From a bacterium HR25 (GTDB taxonomy: Bacteria > Chloroflexota > Dehalococcoidia > SM23-28-2 > HRbin24): a DNA stretch of 26,734 nt. How positions within the stretch are numbered: position 1 is the stretch's first letter; the number at the start of each line of letters is the position of its first letter. The notes below the pieces were generated by a model. That model was not told where the DNA came from. It worked only from the letters and a program-made list of their open reading frames with translations, and did no database searches. The position numbers were made by a program, and so were the translations under genes. Location: NCBI GenBank assembly GCA_002898615.1, contig BEIB01000008.1, positions 1 to 26,734 on the forward strand, written 5' to 3'. This document shows, piece after piece, positions 5,828 through 13,666 of the stretch.

Positions 5828-7738
5828 ATGCGCCAGCGAGAGGAACGTCACGGGCCGGCCTCTCCGCGACCGGCACCGTCCATAGGGCTGCCCGCCGAGA
5901 CGTCAGCTCGCCGGGCCTTCATACGCTCCTTCGCCCTCTTCACCATCGCCCTGACGGTGGGCTACCTGACTTGGCGCCTGGCGGCAGGCACCGTCAACCT
6001 GGGGGTCTGGTGGGTCTCGGTGCCCCTCATCGCCGCCGAGCTTCACAACGCCCTGGGCCTCCTCCTGTTCACCACCCAGCTCTGGGCCGTCGATGTCAGG
6101 CCTCCCTGGCGGCCGGTGCACAGGACGCCCTACCGCCTCGCCGTCCTCATCCCCACCTACAATGAGCCCGAGGAGGTGCTCCTGCCCACAGTGGCGGCAG
6201 CCGTTCGCCTCTCGCCCCCGCACGAGACCTGGGTGCTGGACGACGGGCGTCGGCCCTGGGTGCGGGAGATGGCGACGGAGCTGGGTGCCCGCTATCTGGC
6301 CCGCCCCGACAACCGTCACGCCAAGGCGGGCAACCTGAATTACGCTCTGGAGTGCATCCAGGCCGACATCGTGGCCGTGCTGGATGCCGACCAAGTGCCT
6401 ATGCCCAACTTTCTGGTGCACACCCTCTGCTACTTCGACGACCCCAGAGTGGCGGTGGTGCAGACGCCCCAGTTCTTCTACAACCAGAATTCGTTCGAAC
6501 ATGCCTCCCTGGGCGAGGGGGGCCAGTGGTATGAGGAGGCGGTCTTCTACCGGGTCATCGAGGCGGGGAAGAACCGCTACAACGCTGCCTTCTGGTGCGG
6601 CACCAACGCCCTGCTGCGGGTGGCCGCCCTGCGGTCGGTGGGGGGTGTGGCCACCGAGACAGTGGCGGAGGACATGCACACCACCCTGCGCCTGCACCGC
6701 CAGGGCTGGCGCACTGTCTATCACAACGAGGTGCTGGTGTTGGGGTTGGCTCCCAGCGACGCCGCCCAGTACTGGACACAGCGGCAGCGCTGGGCCCAGG
6801 GAGGCATGCAGGTGCTGAAGGTGGAGGGGCCTCTCTTCAGGGGCCTGAGCTTCGGGCAGCGCCTATCCTACTGGGCCACTCTCTTCGCTTGGTTCGATTC
6901 CTGGCGTACGCTGGCCTACATGCTGCTGCCTCCCGTCGTAATTTTCAGCGGCGCCATCCCCATCGCTGCCCCGGGTTATCTGTATGGCCCTCTGTTCCTA
7001 GCCACGTTCATCGCCCAGTTCGTGAGCCTGCGGCTGCTGGCCCGCGGATACTACCCACCATTGCTTTCCCTGGTGTTCGAGGTCCTCCGTTTGCCGGCGG
7101 TGCTGCCCGCCACCCTTATCTTGCTCCTGCCCCGGCGGGAGGTGCCCTTCAGAGTGACCTCCAAGGGGGCCACGGGGCGGCGTCGGCCGCGGGTGCCCTC
7201 TCTGCTGTGGCTGCTCCTAGTCGTCTCCCTGGGCGCCCTCGCCTGGTTCGGTGCCACCCTGGCCGGGGCCACGCCGACGGTGTACCACCAGCTAGGGGCC
7301 GTCGCCGGGGCGGCCGTCTTCGCCGCTACCAATGCGGCTCTGCTGGGGGCGGCCATCTGGCGGGTCGTGGACAGGCGCTTCTGGGGCGAGCGGCGCCGCG
7401 GCGTCCGCTTCGCGGTCTCCCTCCAGGGGAACATCGACGGCGTCCCCTGCGAGACCCGGGACGTATCCCTGTCCGGCGCCCGCCTGGTCGCCATGGCCTC
7501 CCCGCCAGCGAAGGCGGGGGATGCCCTGCGGCTCGTCCTCCTGTTGCCTCACCGGGAGGTGGCCCTGCGCTGCGTCGTCCGCGGCGCGCGACCTCTGGCG
7601 GACGGCACGCAGGAGCTGAGGGTGGAGTTCCTTCCGGGACAACGACGGCTACTGGCGGAGCTGGCCCTCGGTCTCTGGGCCCATCCCCAGGTCGCCGCTC
7701 CCTCGCCGGCTCCCCAGGGGCGGCGGCGCGTCGCCTGA
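5828..7738 (+). CDS. Cellulose-synthase-like GT2 glycosyltransferase with PilZ domain
   Basis: A 636-residue membrane glycosyltransferase of the BcsA type. Two N-terminal helices (about 31-53, 57-86) precede a cytosolic GT-A domain with DDG (138-140), DAD (186-188), QTPQFF (212-217), AED (280-282) and QRQRW (318-322), the full catalytic set of processive GT2 enzymes. Helices follow around 345-380, 386-404, 411-434, 456-480 and 487-512. A C-terminal PilZ domain shows RRGVR (523-527) and DVSLSG (545-550), the RxxxR and DxSxxG c-di-GMP-binding motifs. It should polymerise and export a beta-linked polysaccharide under c-di-GMP control. No bcsB, bcsZ or other export partner is adjacent, so the polymer is unknown. 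The start has only a weak SD. Confidence 0.93.
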   Translation: MRQREERHGPASPRPAPSIGLPAETSARRAFIRSFALFTIALTVGYLTWRLAAGTVNLGVWWVSVPLIAAELHNALGLLLFTTQLWAVDVRPPWRPVHRTPYRLAVLIPTYNEPEEVLLPTVAAAVRLSPPHETWVLDDGRRPWVREMATELGARYLARPDNRHAKAGNLNYALECIQADIVAVLDADQVPMPNFLVHTLCYFDDPRVAVVQTPQFFYNQNSFEHASLGEGGQWYEEAVFYRVIEAGKNRYNAAFWCGTNALLRVAALRSVGGVATETVAEDMHTTLRLHRQGWRTVYHNEVLVLGLAPSDAAQYWTQRQRWAQGGMQVLKVEGPLFRGLSFGQRLSYWATLFAWFDSWRTLAYMLLPPVVIFSGAIPIAAPGYLYGPLFLATFIAQFVSLRLLARGYYPPLLSLVFEVLRLPAVLPATLILLLPRREVPFRVTSKGATGRRRPRVPSLLWLLLVVSLGALAWFGATLAGATPTVYHQLGAVAGAAVFAATNAALLGAAIWRVVDRRFWGERRRGVRFAVSLQGNIDGVPCETRDVSLSGARLVAMASPPAKAGDALRLVLLLPHREVALRCVVRGARPLADGTQELRVEFLPGQRRLLAELALGLWAHPQVAAPSPAPQGRRRVA

Positions 7739-7805
7739 GCCCGCCGCGTCCCCCGACCGCGCCCCCCGCCATGCCCTCTCGGGGTACGAGGGGACAGAGG
7801 ATGCA

Positions 7806-7823
7806 ACGACATTGGTATGTCGT
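7806..7823. repeat. Perfect hairpin downstream of the glycosyltransferase
   Basis: ACGACAT (7806-7812), loop TGGT, ATGTCGT (7817-7823). It lies in the 142-base gap between the GT2 gene and the next membrane-protein gene. There is no T-run, so it is not a classical terminator; an RNA-stability hairpin or a protein site is possible. I see nothing else in this gap. Confidence 0.4.
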
Positions 7824-7880
7824 GGCGCTTTGCGACCTGCCCGGTCCGGGGTTACCATGATGTACCGCTGACAGGGGGTT

Positions 7881-8336
7881 GTGGTGGGGAGGAGGCATAG
7901 GGACCGGCCCGCCGCGGCCGCACTGGCCGGCCCGGCGGCCCTGCAGGCGGTGGTGTTCGTCGTCAGCGGCCTCTGGCCGCTGGTGCACTACCGCAGCTTC
8001 GTCGCCATCACGGGGCCCAAGGCCGATGACTGGCTGGTCAGGACGGTAGGCCTGCTCATAGCCGTCATCGGTGGCGCTCTCGGCCTGGCGGCGCGCCGTC
8101 AGCGGGTCACCCAGGAGCTGGCGGCCCTGGGCATCGCCGCCTCGGGCGCCCTGGCTGCCGTGGACGTCTACTACGTGGGGCGGGGGCGCATCTCCCGGAT
8201 CTACCTGCTGGACGCCCTGCTGGAGTTCTCCTTCATCCTCTGGTGGGCCCTGGCCCTGGCCGCTAGCCGCGCCGCCCGAGGGGAGGCTACCCCTGTGGGA
8301 GAGACCGCCGGCCCGGCTGGCCAGGACGCCACCTGA
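7881..8336 (+). CDS. Small four-helix membrane protein of unknown function
   Basis: I do not recognise the family. The 151-residue protein has four predicted membrane helices (about 15-37, 52-71, 79-99, 108-128) separated by short charged loops, a basic N-terminus (VGRRHRDR) and a Gly/Thr/Ala-rich tail. A conserved-looking motif VDVYYVGRGRISRIYLLDALLEF joins helices 3 and 4. GTG 7881 or GTG 7884 is the start; AGGGGG lies just upstream. It follows the GT2-PilZ gene in the same direction after 142 bases, so a role in envelope polysaccharide is possible but not supported by any motif. Codon use matches the neighbours. Confidence 0.72.
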   Translation: MVGRRHRDRPAAAALAGPAALQAVVFVVSGLWPLVHYRSFVAITGPKADDWLVRTVGLLIAVIGGALGLAARRQRVTQELAALGIAASGALAAVDVYYVGRGRISRIYLLDALLEFSFILWWALALAASRAARGEATPVGETAGPAGQDAT

Positions 8337-8478
8337 GCCGGTCGCCGTCCCTCTGGCCTATCCGGCCGAGCGCGCGGGCCGCTGGTCCCAAGCCGCAACC
8401 TGTGCTCGGCTCCCCTTTTCGTTAAGGATTAGTCTCTGGGCGAAGGTGTCGTCGGTCCACCTGTACAGACGGCCACGT

Positions 8479-8679
8479 ATGAGAGAGCTCCTCCGGCGAG
8501 GAGGCGGTGCGGGAACTGCACTAGCGGCCGCGGTGGTCGGCCTCCTGGCGCTGGCCCTCCTGGGCTGCTCCAGACAGACGGAGGAGGTGTCGCAGCCCGG
8601 GCCGTCGGCGGCGCCACCGCGAACAGCGGCCGGGGCGGCCAGGGGTCAGGTGGCCAGCCCCTCCAGACCCCCCTCCTGA
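8479..8679 (+). CDS. Possible small lipoprotein or lipoprotein remnant
   Basis: A 66-codon frame begins MRELLRR, continues with a hydrophobic segment (about 12-29) and ends it in ALLGC, a convincing lipobox at Cys30, then a Ser/Pro/Ala-rich tail. Its last 34 bases overlap the convergent dehydrogenase gene, and no strong SD precedes ATG 8479. The signal peptide looks real but no folded domain follows. It may be a degraded lipoprotein gene whose body was lost at the junction. The 142 bases before it (8337-8478) show no other feature. Confidence 0.35.
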   Translation: MRELLRRGGGAGTALAAAVVGLLALALLGCSRQTEEVSQPGPSAAPPRTAAGAARGQVASPSRPPS

Positions 8680-9539
8680 GCGATGACGAGGGAGAGGGCC
8701 GTCATGTCCAGCTCTCCGTAGCCGCGTGCCATGGCGCTCAGCAGATGGTCCCGCACCAGGCTGGCCAGAGGCATGGGCGCCCGCGCCCCCTCGGCCGCTG
8801 CCAGCACCAGGCCAGCGTCCTTGAGGGCCAGGGCCAGCCGGAATCCCGGCGGCTCAAAGGCCCCCTTGCAGATGAGGTCGCTGTAGGTGCGGTAGGCGGG
8901 GGAGTCGAAGTAGGAGCTGGTCATGATCTCCAAGAACTGGCGCGGCGGCAGGCCATGCTTGTGGACCATGACCGCCACCTCGGACAGGGCCTCCAGGGCG
9001 GAGAGGATGAGAAAGTTGCCGGCCAGCTTGGCCACGTGGGCCAGGGCAGCTCGCTCCCCCAGGGCGACGATGCGGTCTCCCATGGCCTCCAGGACGGGGC
9101 GACACCTCTCGACGGCCGCCGAGGGGCCCGCCACCACGATGAGGAGCTTGCCCGCCTCCGCCACCGTGGGCCGGCCGAAGACGGGCGCCGCCACGTAGGC
9201 CCGCCCGGCGCGGGCGTGCTCCTCCGCCAGTCGCTCGGAGAGGGCGACGCTGATAGTGCTGGCGCAGACGTGGACCGCCTCCGGCCCCAGGCTGCGCAGG
9301 AAATCGCCGTCCCGGAGGACCACCTCCTCGGTGGCGCGGTCGTCGGCCAGCATGGTGACCACCACATCGGCCCCCCGGCAGGCGTCGGCCGGGCGGTCGA
9401 CGAGCCTCGCCCCCTCCTGCTCCAGGGGTGCCGCCCGTTCCCTGGTCCGGTTGTAGACGACGACATGGAAACCGGCCCGGCACAGGTTGCGGGCCATGGG
9501 CAGACCCATGGCCCCGGTGCCTACGAAGCCTACCTGCAT
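8646..9539 (-). CDS. Beta-hydroxyacid dehydrogenase (3-hydroxyisobutyrate dehydrogenase-like)
   Basis: A 297-residue NAD(P)-dependent oxidoreductase with an N-terminal Rossmann fold (VGFVGTGAMGLPMARNL, residues 3-19) and the C-terminal helical domain of the family. The catalytic lysine is Lys171 in HVAKLAGNF with Asn175, matching the conserved KxxxN of tartronate-semialdehyde reductase and 3-hydroxyisobutyrate dehydrogenase. Arg31 after the second beta strand (VVVYNRT) suggests NADP preference, a rule-of-thumb inference. SD AGGTGA is five bases before ATG 9539. It is the last gene of the four-gene acyl/aromatic catabolic block, 20 bases after the crotonase gene. Substrate is not fixed by sequence; a 3-hydroxyacid from valine or aromatic breakdown would fit the neighbours. 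Confidence 0.93.
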   Translation of the reverse strand: MQVGFVGTGAMGLPMARNLCRAGFHVVVYNRTRERAAPLEQEGARLVDRPADACRGADVVVTMLADDRATEEVVLRDGDFLRSLGPEAVHVCASTISVALSERLAEEHARAGRAYVAAPVFGRPTVAEAGKLLIVVAGPSAAVERCRPVLEAMGDRIVALGERAALAHVAKLAGNFLILSALEALSEVAVMVHKHGLPPRQFLEIMTSSYFDSPAYRTYSDLICKGAFEPPGFRLALALKDAGLVLAAAEGARAPMPLASLVRDHLLSAMARGYGELDMTALSLVIAQEGGLEGLAT

Positions 9540-9559
9540 CCTCTCACCTCTATCCCGTG

Positions 9560-10327
9560 CTAGCTGCCGCTGAAGGTGGGCTCCCGCTTCTCACGGAAGG
9601 AGCGCATCCCCTCCCGGAAGTCCTGTGTGCGGGCGGCCTCCACCTGAGCGATGGCCTCCGCCTCCAGTATCCCCGCCAGGTCCAGGCGGTCGCTGGCCAG
9701 GACTATCTCCTTGGAGAGCCTGAAGGCCACGGTGGGGCCATCGGCGATGTGGCGCGCCATCTCCCGTGCCACAGGGAGGAGCTCCTCGTTGCCCACGGCG
9801 CGGTTCACCAGCCCCCAGGCCTCCGCCTCCCGGGCGCTCAGCCGCCGGCCGGTGTAGATGAGCTCCAGCGCCCGGTGCCGTCCCAGCAAACGGACGAAGT
9901 GGTAGTGGCCGCCGGAGTCCAGCACCGCCCCCAGACGGCGGAAGGGTGAGGCGAAGACGGCGTCCTCGGCGGCGATGACGACGTCGCAGGCGAAGGCGAG
10001 GCCCAGCCCCATGCCCAGGCAGGCCCCGTGCACGGCGGCGATGGTGGGCACCGGGAAGGAGTACCAGCCCAGGAGGACGGGATGGACGCGGGCCCGCATC
10101 ACCTGCCCTATATCACGGGAGTTGTCGAGCTGGCTGAGGTCCCAGCCGGCGCAGAAGGCCCGCCCCTCCCCGCGGATCAGGACGGCGCGGGCGTCCCGCA
10201 GCTCCTTCAGCGCCTGCTCGAGACGGTCGATCATCTCCCAGCTCAGGGAGTTGAGCTTCTCGGGCCGGTTCAGTACCACCTCCGCCACCGGCCCGTCGCG
10301 TTCTATGTAGACCACTGGCTGTGTCAT
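9560..10327 (-). CDS. Crotonase-fold enoyl-CoA hydratase/isomerase family protein
   Basis: A 255-residue crotonase with NRPEKLNSLS near 20-29, the oxyanion-hole segments FCAGWDLSQL (about 58-67) and HGACLGMGLGLA (100-111), and LGAVLDSGGHYHFVRLLG (132-149). The two catalytic Glu of classical enoyl-CoA hydratase are not present at the usual places (GLGLAFACD instead of GGGCELA; FRRLG instead of PEIxLG). Instead Asp137 in LDSGG matches the Asp of PaaG-type isomerases, so isomerase activity on an aromatic-derived or branched CoA ester is more likely than simple hydration. I chose ATG 10327 because GAGGAGGG precedes it; a GTG at 10375 would add 16 unlikely residues. Confidence 0.92.
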   Translation of the reverse strand: MTQPVVYIERDGPVAEVVLNRPEKLNSLSWEMIDRLEQALKELRDARAVLIRGEGRAFCAGWDLSQLDNSRDIGQVMRARVHPVLLGWYSFPVPTIAAVHGACLGMGLGLAFACDVVIAAEDAVFASPFRRLGAVLDSGGHYHFVRLLGRHRALELIYTGRRLSAREAEAWGLVNRAVGNEELLPVAREMARHIADGPTVAFRLSKEIVLASDRLDLAGILEAEAIAQVEAARTQDFREGMRSFREKREPTFSGS

Positions 10328-10387
10328 GGGGCCATTACCCTCCTCGAGAAATGATGAAAAATCCCTCCCCGACACACATCGTCCGGT

Positions 10388-10412
10388 CCGCTGGCGGGCA
10401 GGCCGTCAGCGG
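10388..10412. repeat. Inverted repeat between crotonase and isomerase-like genes
   Basis: CCGCTG (10388-10393) and CAGCGG (10407-10412) flank a 13-base loop in the 121-base gap between two minus-strand genes. No T-run on either side. It may modulate processing between the two cistrons; weak evidence. Confidence 0.3.
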
Positions 10413-10448
10413 TCGGTCACGGGACGAGAAGCGGCCCCCTCAGGAGAC

Positions 10449-10775
10449 CTAGGCCGCCTCCGCCGCCAGCCTCTTCAGGTCCTCGGCCCAGTTCTCGTAG
10501 GGGCGGAGGGGTATCCACTCGATGGACTCCACCATCTGCTGGTAGCCCATCCGCCAGATGGGGAGGCCCTGGAGGGCGTGGTCTATGTCGTCGCCGGAGC
10601 CCACGTCGATGACGGCGATGACCCAGGGGTTGCCGGCCGCCTTCCAGACGGCCTTGATGGCCCCCTGGCGCACCGCCTCCATGGCCGCCTCGGACTCCTT
10701 CTGCCAGACGGTGTAGAACTCCTTGTCGGACATCCCCGCCGGCTTCCTGAGCTTGAAGATACCCATCACGAGCAT
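10449..10775 (-). CDS. Muconolactone delta-isomerase-like ferredoxin-fold protein
   Basis: A 108-residue protein matching the muconolactone isomerase (MIase) pattern: an early basic/acidic helix (DKEFYTVWQKESEAAMEAV), the core WKAAGNPWVIAVIDVGSGDDIDHALQGLP, and the closing strand residues ESIEWIPLRPY. In MIase the corresponding parts are WRIAGxY, IFDVES and LSGLPL. True enzymes isomerise muconolactone in the beta-ketoadipate pathway as a small decamer. Here the neighbours are acyl-CoA enzymes rather than cat genes, so the substrate may differ. ATG 10775 has GGAGGG about 10 bases upstream; an upstream start at 10838 adds residues that look non-coding. Confidence 0.8.
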   Translation of the reverse strand: MLVMGIFKLRKPAGMSDKEFYTVWQKESEAAMEAVRQGAIKAVWKAAGNPWVIAVIDVGSGDDIDHALQGLPIWRMGYQQMVESIEWIPLRPYENWAEDLKRLAAEAA

Positions 10776-10861
10776 CGCTCTCTGCCCTCCCCTTTTCGGT
10801 TTTCGCCAGGCGTCCGGGGCCGGTGGACCGGCGGCCACCTCACCGGGACGCTCAGCTCCCC

Positions 10862-12091
10862 CTAGAACTCCAGGTCACCCCTGAACAGGCGATGGGCGAT
10901 GGTGCGGCGCATCACTTCGCCGCTGCCGTCGGCAATACGCACCGTCCGCAACTGGTGCCAGGCGTCGTAGAGGCGGGCCTCGTTGGTGAGCCCCAGGGCC
11001 CCCAGCACCTGCATGCAGCGGTCCAGGGTGCGGTAGCCGGCCTCGGTGGCGAAGGCCTTGACCATGGCCGTCTCCTTCACCGCCGCCTGCCCCTGCTCCA
11101 GCCGCCAGGCGCAGTTGAGGCTCATCATGCGGGCGGCGTAGGTCTCGATGGCGGAGTCGGCCAGCAGCCACTGCACCCCCTGGTACTCAGCGATGGGCTG
11201 ACCGAAGGCCACCCTCTCCTGGGCATAGCGTGTGGCCTGCTCCAGTGCCCAGCGGGAGAGGCCCACGGAGCGGGCGGCGTTGTATATGCGCCCGGTATTG
11301 ACGCCGCTCAGGGCCAGGGCGAAGCCCCTGTGCAGCTCTCCCACCAGGCGGTCGCCCGGGACGCGCAGGTCCTGGAAGCGCAGAAGTCCCTCGTTGCCCC
11401 CGGGATGGCCGTAGAGGCGGATCACCTCCTCCACGATGAAGCCCGGGCTGCTGGTCTCCACGAAGAAGCAACTGACGCCCCCCTGGCGACGCTCCACCTG
11501 CTCCGGGTCGGTGACGGCGAAGATGAGGGCGTAGGTGGCATAGGGAGCGTTGGTGATCCACTTCTTGGTGCCGTTGATGGTCCAGCCATCGCCGTCCCGT
11601 TCGGCGCGGGTCTGGATGGCCCAGGCATCGGAGCCGGCGCCCGGCTCGGAGAGGGCGAAGCAGGAGGTCACCTCGCCGCTGACCAGGCGAGGTAGTGCCT
11701 CCGCCTTCAGGTGCTCCGCCAGCCCACGCATGATGGTGTTGGGCCCGGTGGCCCAGTGGGCCAGCGTCTGGTAGGAGAGGGGCCGCCTGGCGCCCACATG
11801 GTGGTATAAGGCCTCCCAGGCCAGGAAGAGGGTGAGGGGACCCTGGCCGCGACCGCCCAAGTCCTCCGGCAGGAAGAGGGTGTAGTAGCCGGCCCGGGCG
11901 GAGGCCATGCGCACCTGTCGCATGAGATCCAGCACCGGCGGTGTCAGGCGACCGTCCGGCCCATAGTAGGCGTGATCGTCCTCCAGAAGCTCCCGGTGCT
12001 CCTCCTCCAGGGGGCGCACCGTCCCGTCGATAAAGCCCAGGAGTCCTTCTACGATGGCTGCGGTCTCGGGCGGTATGCGGAAGTCTATCAT
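10862..12091 (-). CDS. Acyl-CoA dehydrogenase, ACAD10/11-like
   Basis: A 409-residue FAD enzyme that oxidises an acyl-CoA to the enoyl-CoA. Visible family parts are the FAD/substrate block CFALSEPGAGSDAWAIQTRA, NGTKKWITNAPYA, the hydrophobic core strand DRLVGELHRGFALAL, RWALEQATRYAQERVAFG, and the C-terminal MQVLGALGLTNEARLYDAWHQ, then RTVRIADGSGE. At the usual catalytic-base position the IYEGT motif is replaced by IADGS, so Asp388 would be the base, as in ACAD10/11-type enzymes. ATG 12091 follows AGGGGG. It begins 27 bases after the trpB stop with no terminator between them and leads the catabolic block, so read-through from the trp operon is possible. Confidence 0.95.
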   Translation of the reverse strand: MIDFRIPPETAAIVEGLLGFIDGTVRPLEEEHRELLEDDHAYYGPDGRLTPPVLDLMRQVRMASARAGYYTLFLPEDLGGRGQGPLTLFLAWEALYHHVGARRPLSYQTLAHWATGPNTIMRGLAEHLKAEALPRLVSGEVTSCFALSEPGAGSDAWAIQTRAERDGDGWTINGTKKWITNAPYATYALIFAVTDPEQVERRQGGVSCFFVETSSPGFIVEEVIRLYGHPGGNEGLLRFQDLRVPGDRLVGELHRGFALALSGVNTGRIYNAARSVGLSRWALEQATRYAQERVAFGQPIAEYQGVQWLLADSAIETYAARMMSLNCAWRLEQGQAAVKETAMVKAFATEAGYRTLDRCMQVLGALGLTNEARLYDAWHQLRTVRIADGSGEVMRRTIAHRLFRGDLEF

Positions 12092-12118
12092 GGGCGCCCC
12101 CTGCGAGAGTCTGAGCGA

Positions 12119-13330
12119 CTATATATTAACGCCTAGAGCGGCCGCGACAACCCCCAGGTCCTTGTCCCCCCGGCCGGACAGGCATACCAGGACGATCTGC
12201 TGTGGCGGGAGCTGGCGGGCCAACTCCGCCGCGTAGTAGATGGCGTGGGCGGGCTCCAGGGCGGGGATGATGCCCTCCGTCCGGGCCAGGAGCTGGAAGC
12301 CCTCCAGCGCCTGGGCGTCTGTCACGGCCACGTACCGGGCGCGGCCCGTCTCCCGGTAGTAGGCATGCTCCGGCCCCACGCCCGGGTAGTCCAGCCCCGC
12401 CGATATGGAGTGGGTGGTCTGCACCTGGCCGTGCTCGTCCTGCAGCAGGTAAGAGAGGGAGCCATGAAGGACGCCCGGACGGCCGGCGTTCAGGCTGGCG
12501 GCGTGGCGGCCCGTCTCCAGACCCTCCCCGCCCGCCTCTACCCCCACCAGGCGCACCTCCCTGTCCTCGTAGAAAGGGTGGAAGAGGCCGATGGCGTTAG
12601 AGCCGCCGCCCACACAGGCGATGGCGTAGTCCGGCAGGCGCCCCTCCGCCTCCAGCAGTTGCGCCCGCGCCTCCCGCCCTATGACTGACTGGAAGTCCCG
12701 CACCATCATGGGGTAGGGGTGGGGCCCCACGGCGCTCCCCAGCAGATAGTGGGTGGTGCGGACGTTGGTGACCCAGTCGCGGATCGCTTCGTTGATGGCG
12801 TCCTTCAGGGTGCGACTGCCCGTCTCCACCGGCCGCACCTCCGCCCCCAGGAGGCGCATGCGGAAGACGTTGGGCATCTGACGACGGATGTCCTCGGCCC
12901 CCATGTAGACCACGCACTCCAGGCCCAGCATGGCACAGACAGTGGCCGTGGCCACGCCGTGCTGGCCGGCGCCTGTCTCCGCCACGATGCGCCGCTTGCC
13001 CAGCCGCTTGGCCAGCAGTCCCTGGCCCAGGGCGTTGTTGATCTTGTGGGCGCCGGTGTGGGCCAGGTCCTCCCGCTTGAGGTAAAGCTTGGCCCCTCCC
13101 AGGTGGGTCGTCAGGTTGCGGGCGAAGTAGAGTGGCGTGGGGCGGCCGGCGTAGTGGCGCAGGAGCGATGTCAGCTCCTGCTGGAAGGAGGGGTCGGCTC
13201 GGGCGGCGAAATAGGCCTCCTCCAGCTCCAGGATGGCCGGCACCAGCGTCTCCGGCACATAGCGGCCGCCGAACGGGCCGAAACGGCCCCGTTGGTCGGG
13301 CAGGCTGAGGCCCGTCTCCTTGCTAGTCAT
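12119..13330 (-). CDS. trpB: Tryptophan synthase beta chain (TrpB1 type)
   Basis: A PLP enzyme of 403 residues that condenses indole with serine. It carries [13 protein letters not shown] at the N-terminus, the Schiff-base lysine Lys96 in [13 protein letters not shown], the catalytic Glu in [11 protein letters not shown], the phosphate-binding GGGSNAIG loop and [12 protein letters not shown]. The sequence is of the classical TrpA-dependent type, unlike the TrpB2-type gene at 21531. ATG 13330 is used; it overlaps the stop of a possible 56-codon ORF (TAG at 13323-13325). No strong SD is visible, so translational coupling to that ORF or to the structured spacer upstream is plausible. Confidence 0.97.
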   Translation of the reverse strand: MTSKETGLSLPDQRGRFGPFGGRYVPETLVPAILELEEAYFAARADPSFQQELTSLLRHYAGRPTPLYFARNLTTHLGGAKLYLKREDLAHTGAHKINNALGQGLLAKRLGKRRIVAETGAGQHGVATATVCAMLGLECVVYMGAEDIRRQMPNVFRMRLLGAEVRPVETGSRTLKDAINEAIRDWVTNVRTTHYLLGSAVGPHPYPMMVRDFQSVIGREARAQLLEAEGRLPDYAIACVGGGSNAIGLFHPFYEDREVRLVGVEAGGEGLETGRHAASLNAGRPGVLHGSLSYLLQDEHGQVQTTHSISAGLDYPGVGPEHAYYRETGRARYVAVTDAQALEGFQLLARTEGIIPALEPAHAIYYAAELARQLPPQQIVLVCLSGRGDKDLGVVAAALGVNI

Positions 13331-13493
13331 GACCCACACAGCTCAGCGAGAGGAGAAGGCGGGCCGCTCGCTGGTACAGGCGCTCGTCCACCCTCCATGC
13401 CCCGCGCTTGAAAAGAGTCCCGGGAGCCAGGTAGAAGCAGTCGTGAGGCCGGGCCGGCGCTAACTGCCTTCCAGGAGCCCATGCCGTCCGCAT
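13323..13493 (-). CDS. Possible 56-residue ORF coupled to trpB
   Basis: I do not recognise this product. It begins [19 protein letters not shown] and ends [11 protein letters not shown]. The start ATG 13493 has AAGGGG five bases upstream, and its TAG lies eight bases inside the trpB start, the kind of overlap used for translational coupling. GC at third codon positions is roughly 70-75 percent by hand count, lower than in surrounding genes, so the call is uncertain. The Arg/Tyr/Leu-rich C-terminal half resembles a small helical protein or the remnant of a longer gene. It contains two Trp codons near the start, not the run expected of a Trp leader peptide. Confidence 0.35.
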   Translation of the reverse strand: MRTAWAPGRQLAPARPHDCFYLAPGTLFKRGAWRVDERLYQRAARLLLSLSCVGHD

Positions 13494-13527
13494 AAGACCC
13501 CTTGGTTCCTCCAGGACACCCGGTAAC

Positions 13528-13563
13528 GAAGAGCAGGCCCCGGGCCTTCTCGCCCTGCTCTTC
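13528..13563 (-). other. Strong RNA hairpin in the trpF-trpB spacer
   Basis: GAAGAGCAGG and CCTGCTCTTC form a perfect 10-bp stem around a 16-base GC-rich loop. There is no U-run after it in the trp transcript. It ends about 35 bases before the possible 56-codon ORF and could act in processing or mRNA stability. Confidence 0.5.
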
Positions 13564-13598
13564 CGAATATTCTACCCAAATGCACCGCACGGCGAACG

Positions 13599-13666
13599 CC
13601 TGATGTCTCCTCACTTCGACCTTCAGAGACATGAGCGACGTCGCTAAGGATACGCCAGACATCAGG
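13599..13666 (-). other. Mutually exclusive RNA pairings after trpF
   Basis: CCUGAUGUCU, spanning the trpF stop (13666-13657), can pair over 10 bp with AGACAUCAGG (13608-13599). The same 3' arm can instead pair with the nearer AUGUCUC (13632-13626) through GAGACAU (13609-13603). Between them lies a 12-base palindrome AGCGACGTCGCT (13634-13645). The two folds exclude each other, a switch-like arrangement. No known riboswitch class is recognised. Confidence 0.45.

Noticed and set aside
6595..7860. 421-codon plus-strand frame within the GT2 gene
   Set aside because: Low-complexity Gly/Ala/Arg/Pro composition; it is a shadow of the glycosyltransferase, which carries all catalytic motifs.
7801..7860. 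Tiny ORF starting at ATG 7801 after GACAGAGG
   Set aside because: Only about 19 codons, and it spans the perfect hairpin at 7806-7823; no sign of coding.
13327..13661. 111-codon frame (start ATG near 13659) ending in an ATGA overlap with trpB
   Set aside because: Its start lies in the trpF stop region and its residues are low-complexity Gly/Ser/Pro. The paired RNA arms explain the sequence better, and the 56-codon frame there has the better SD.
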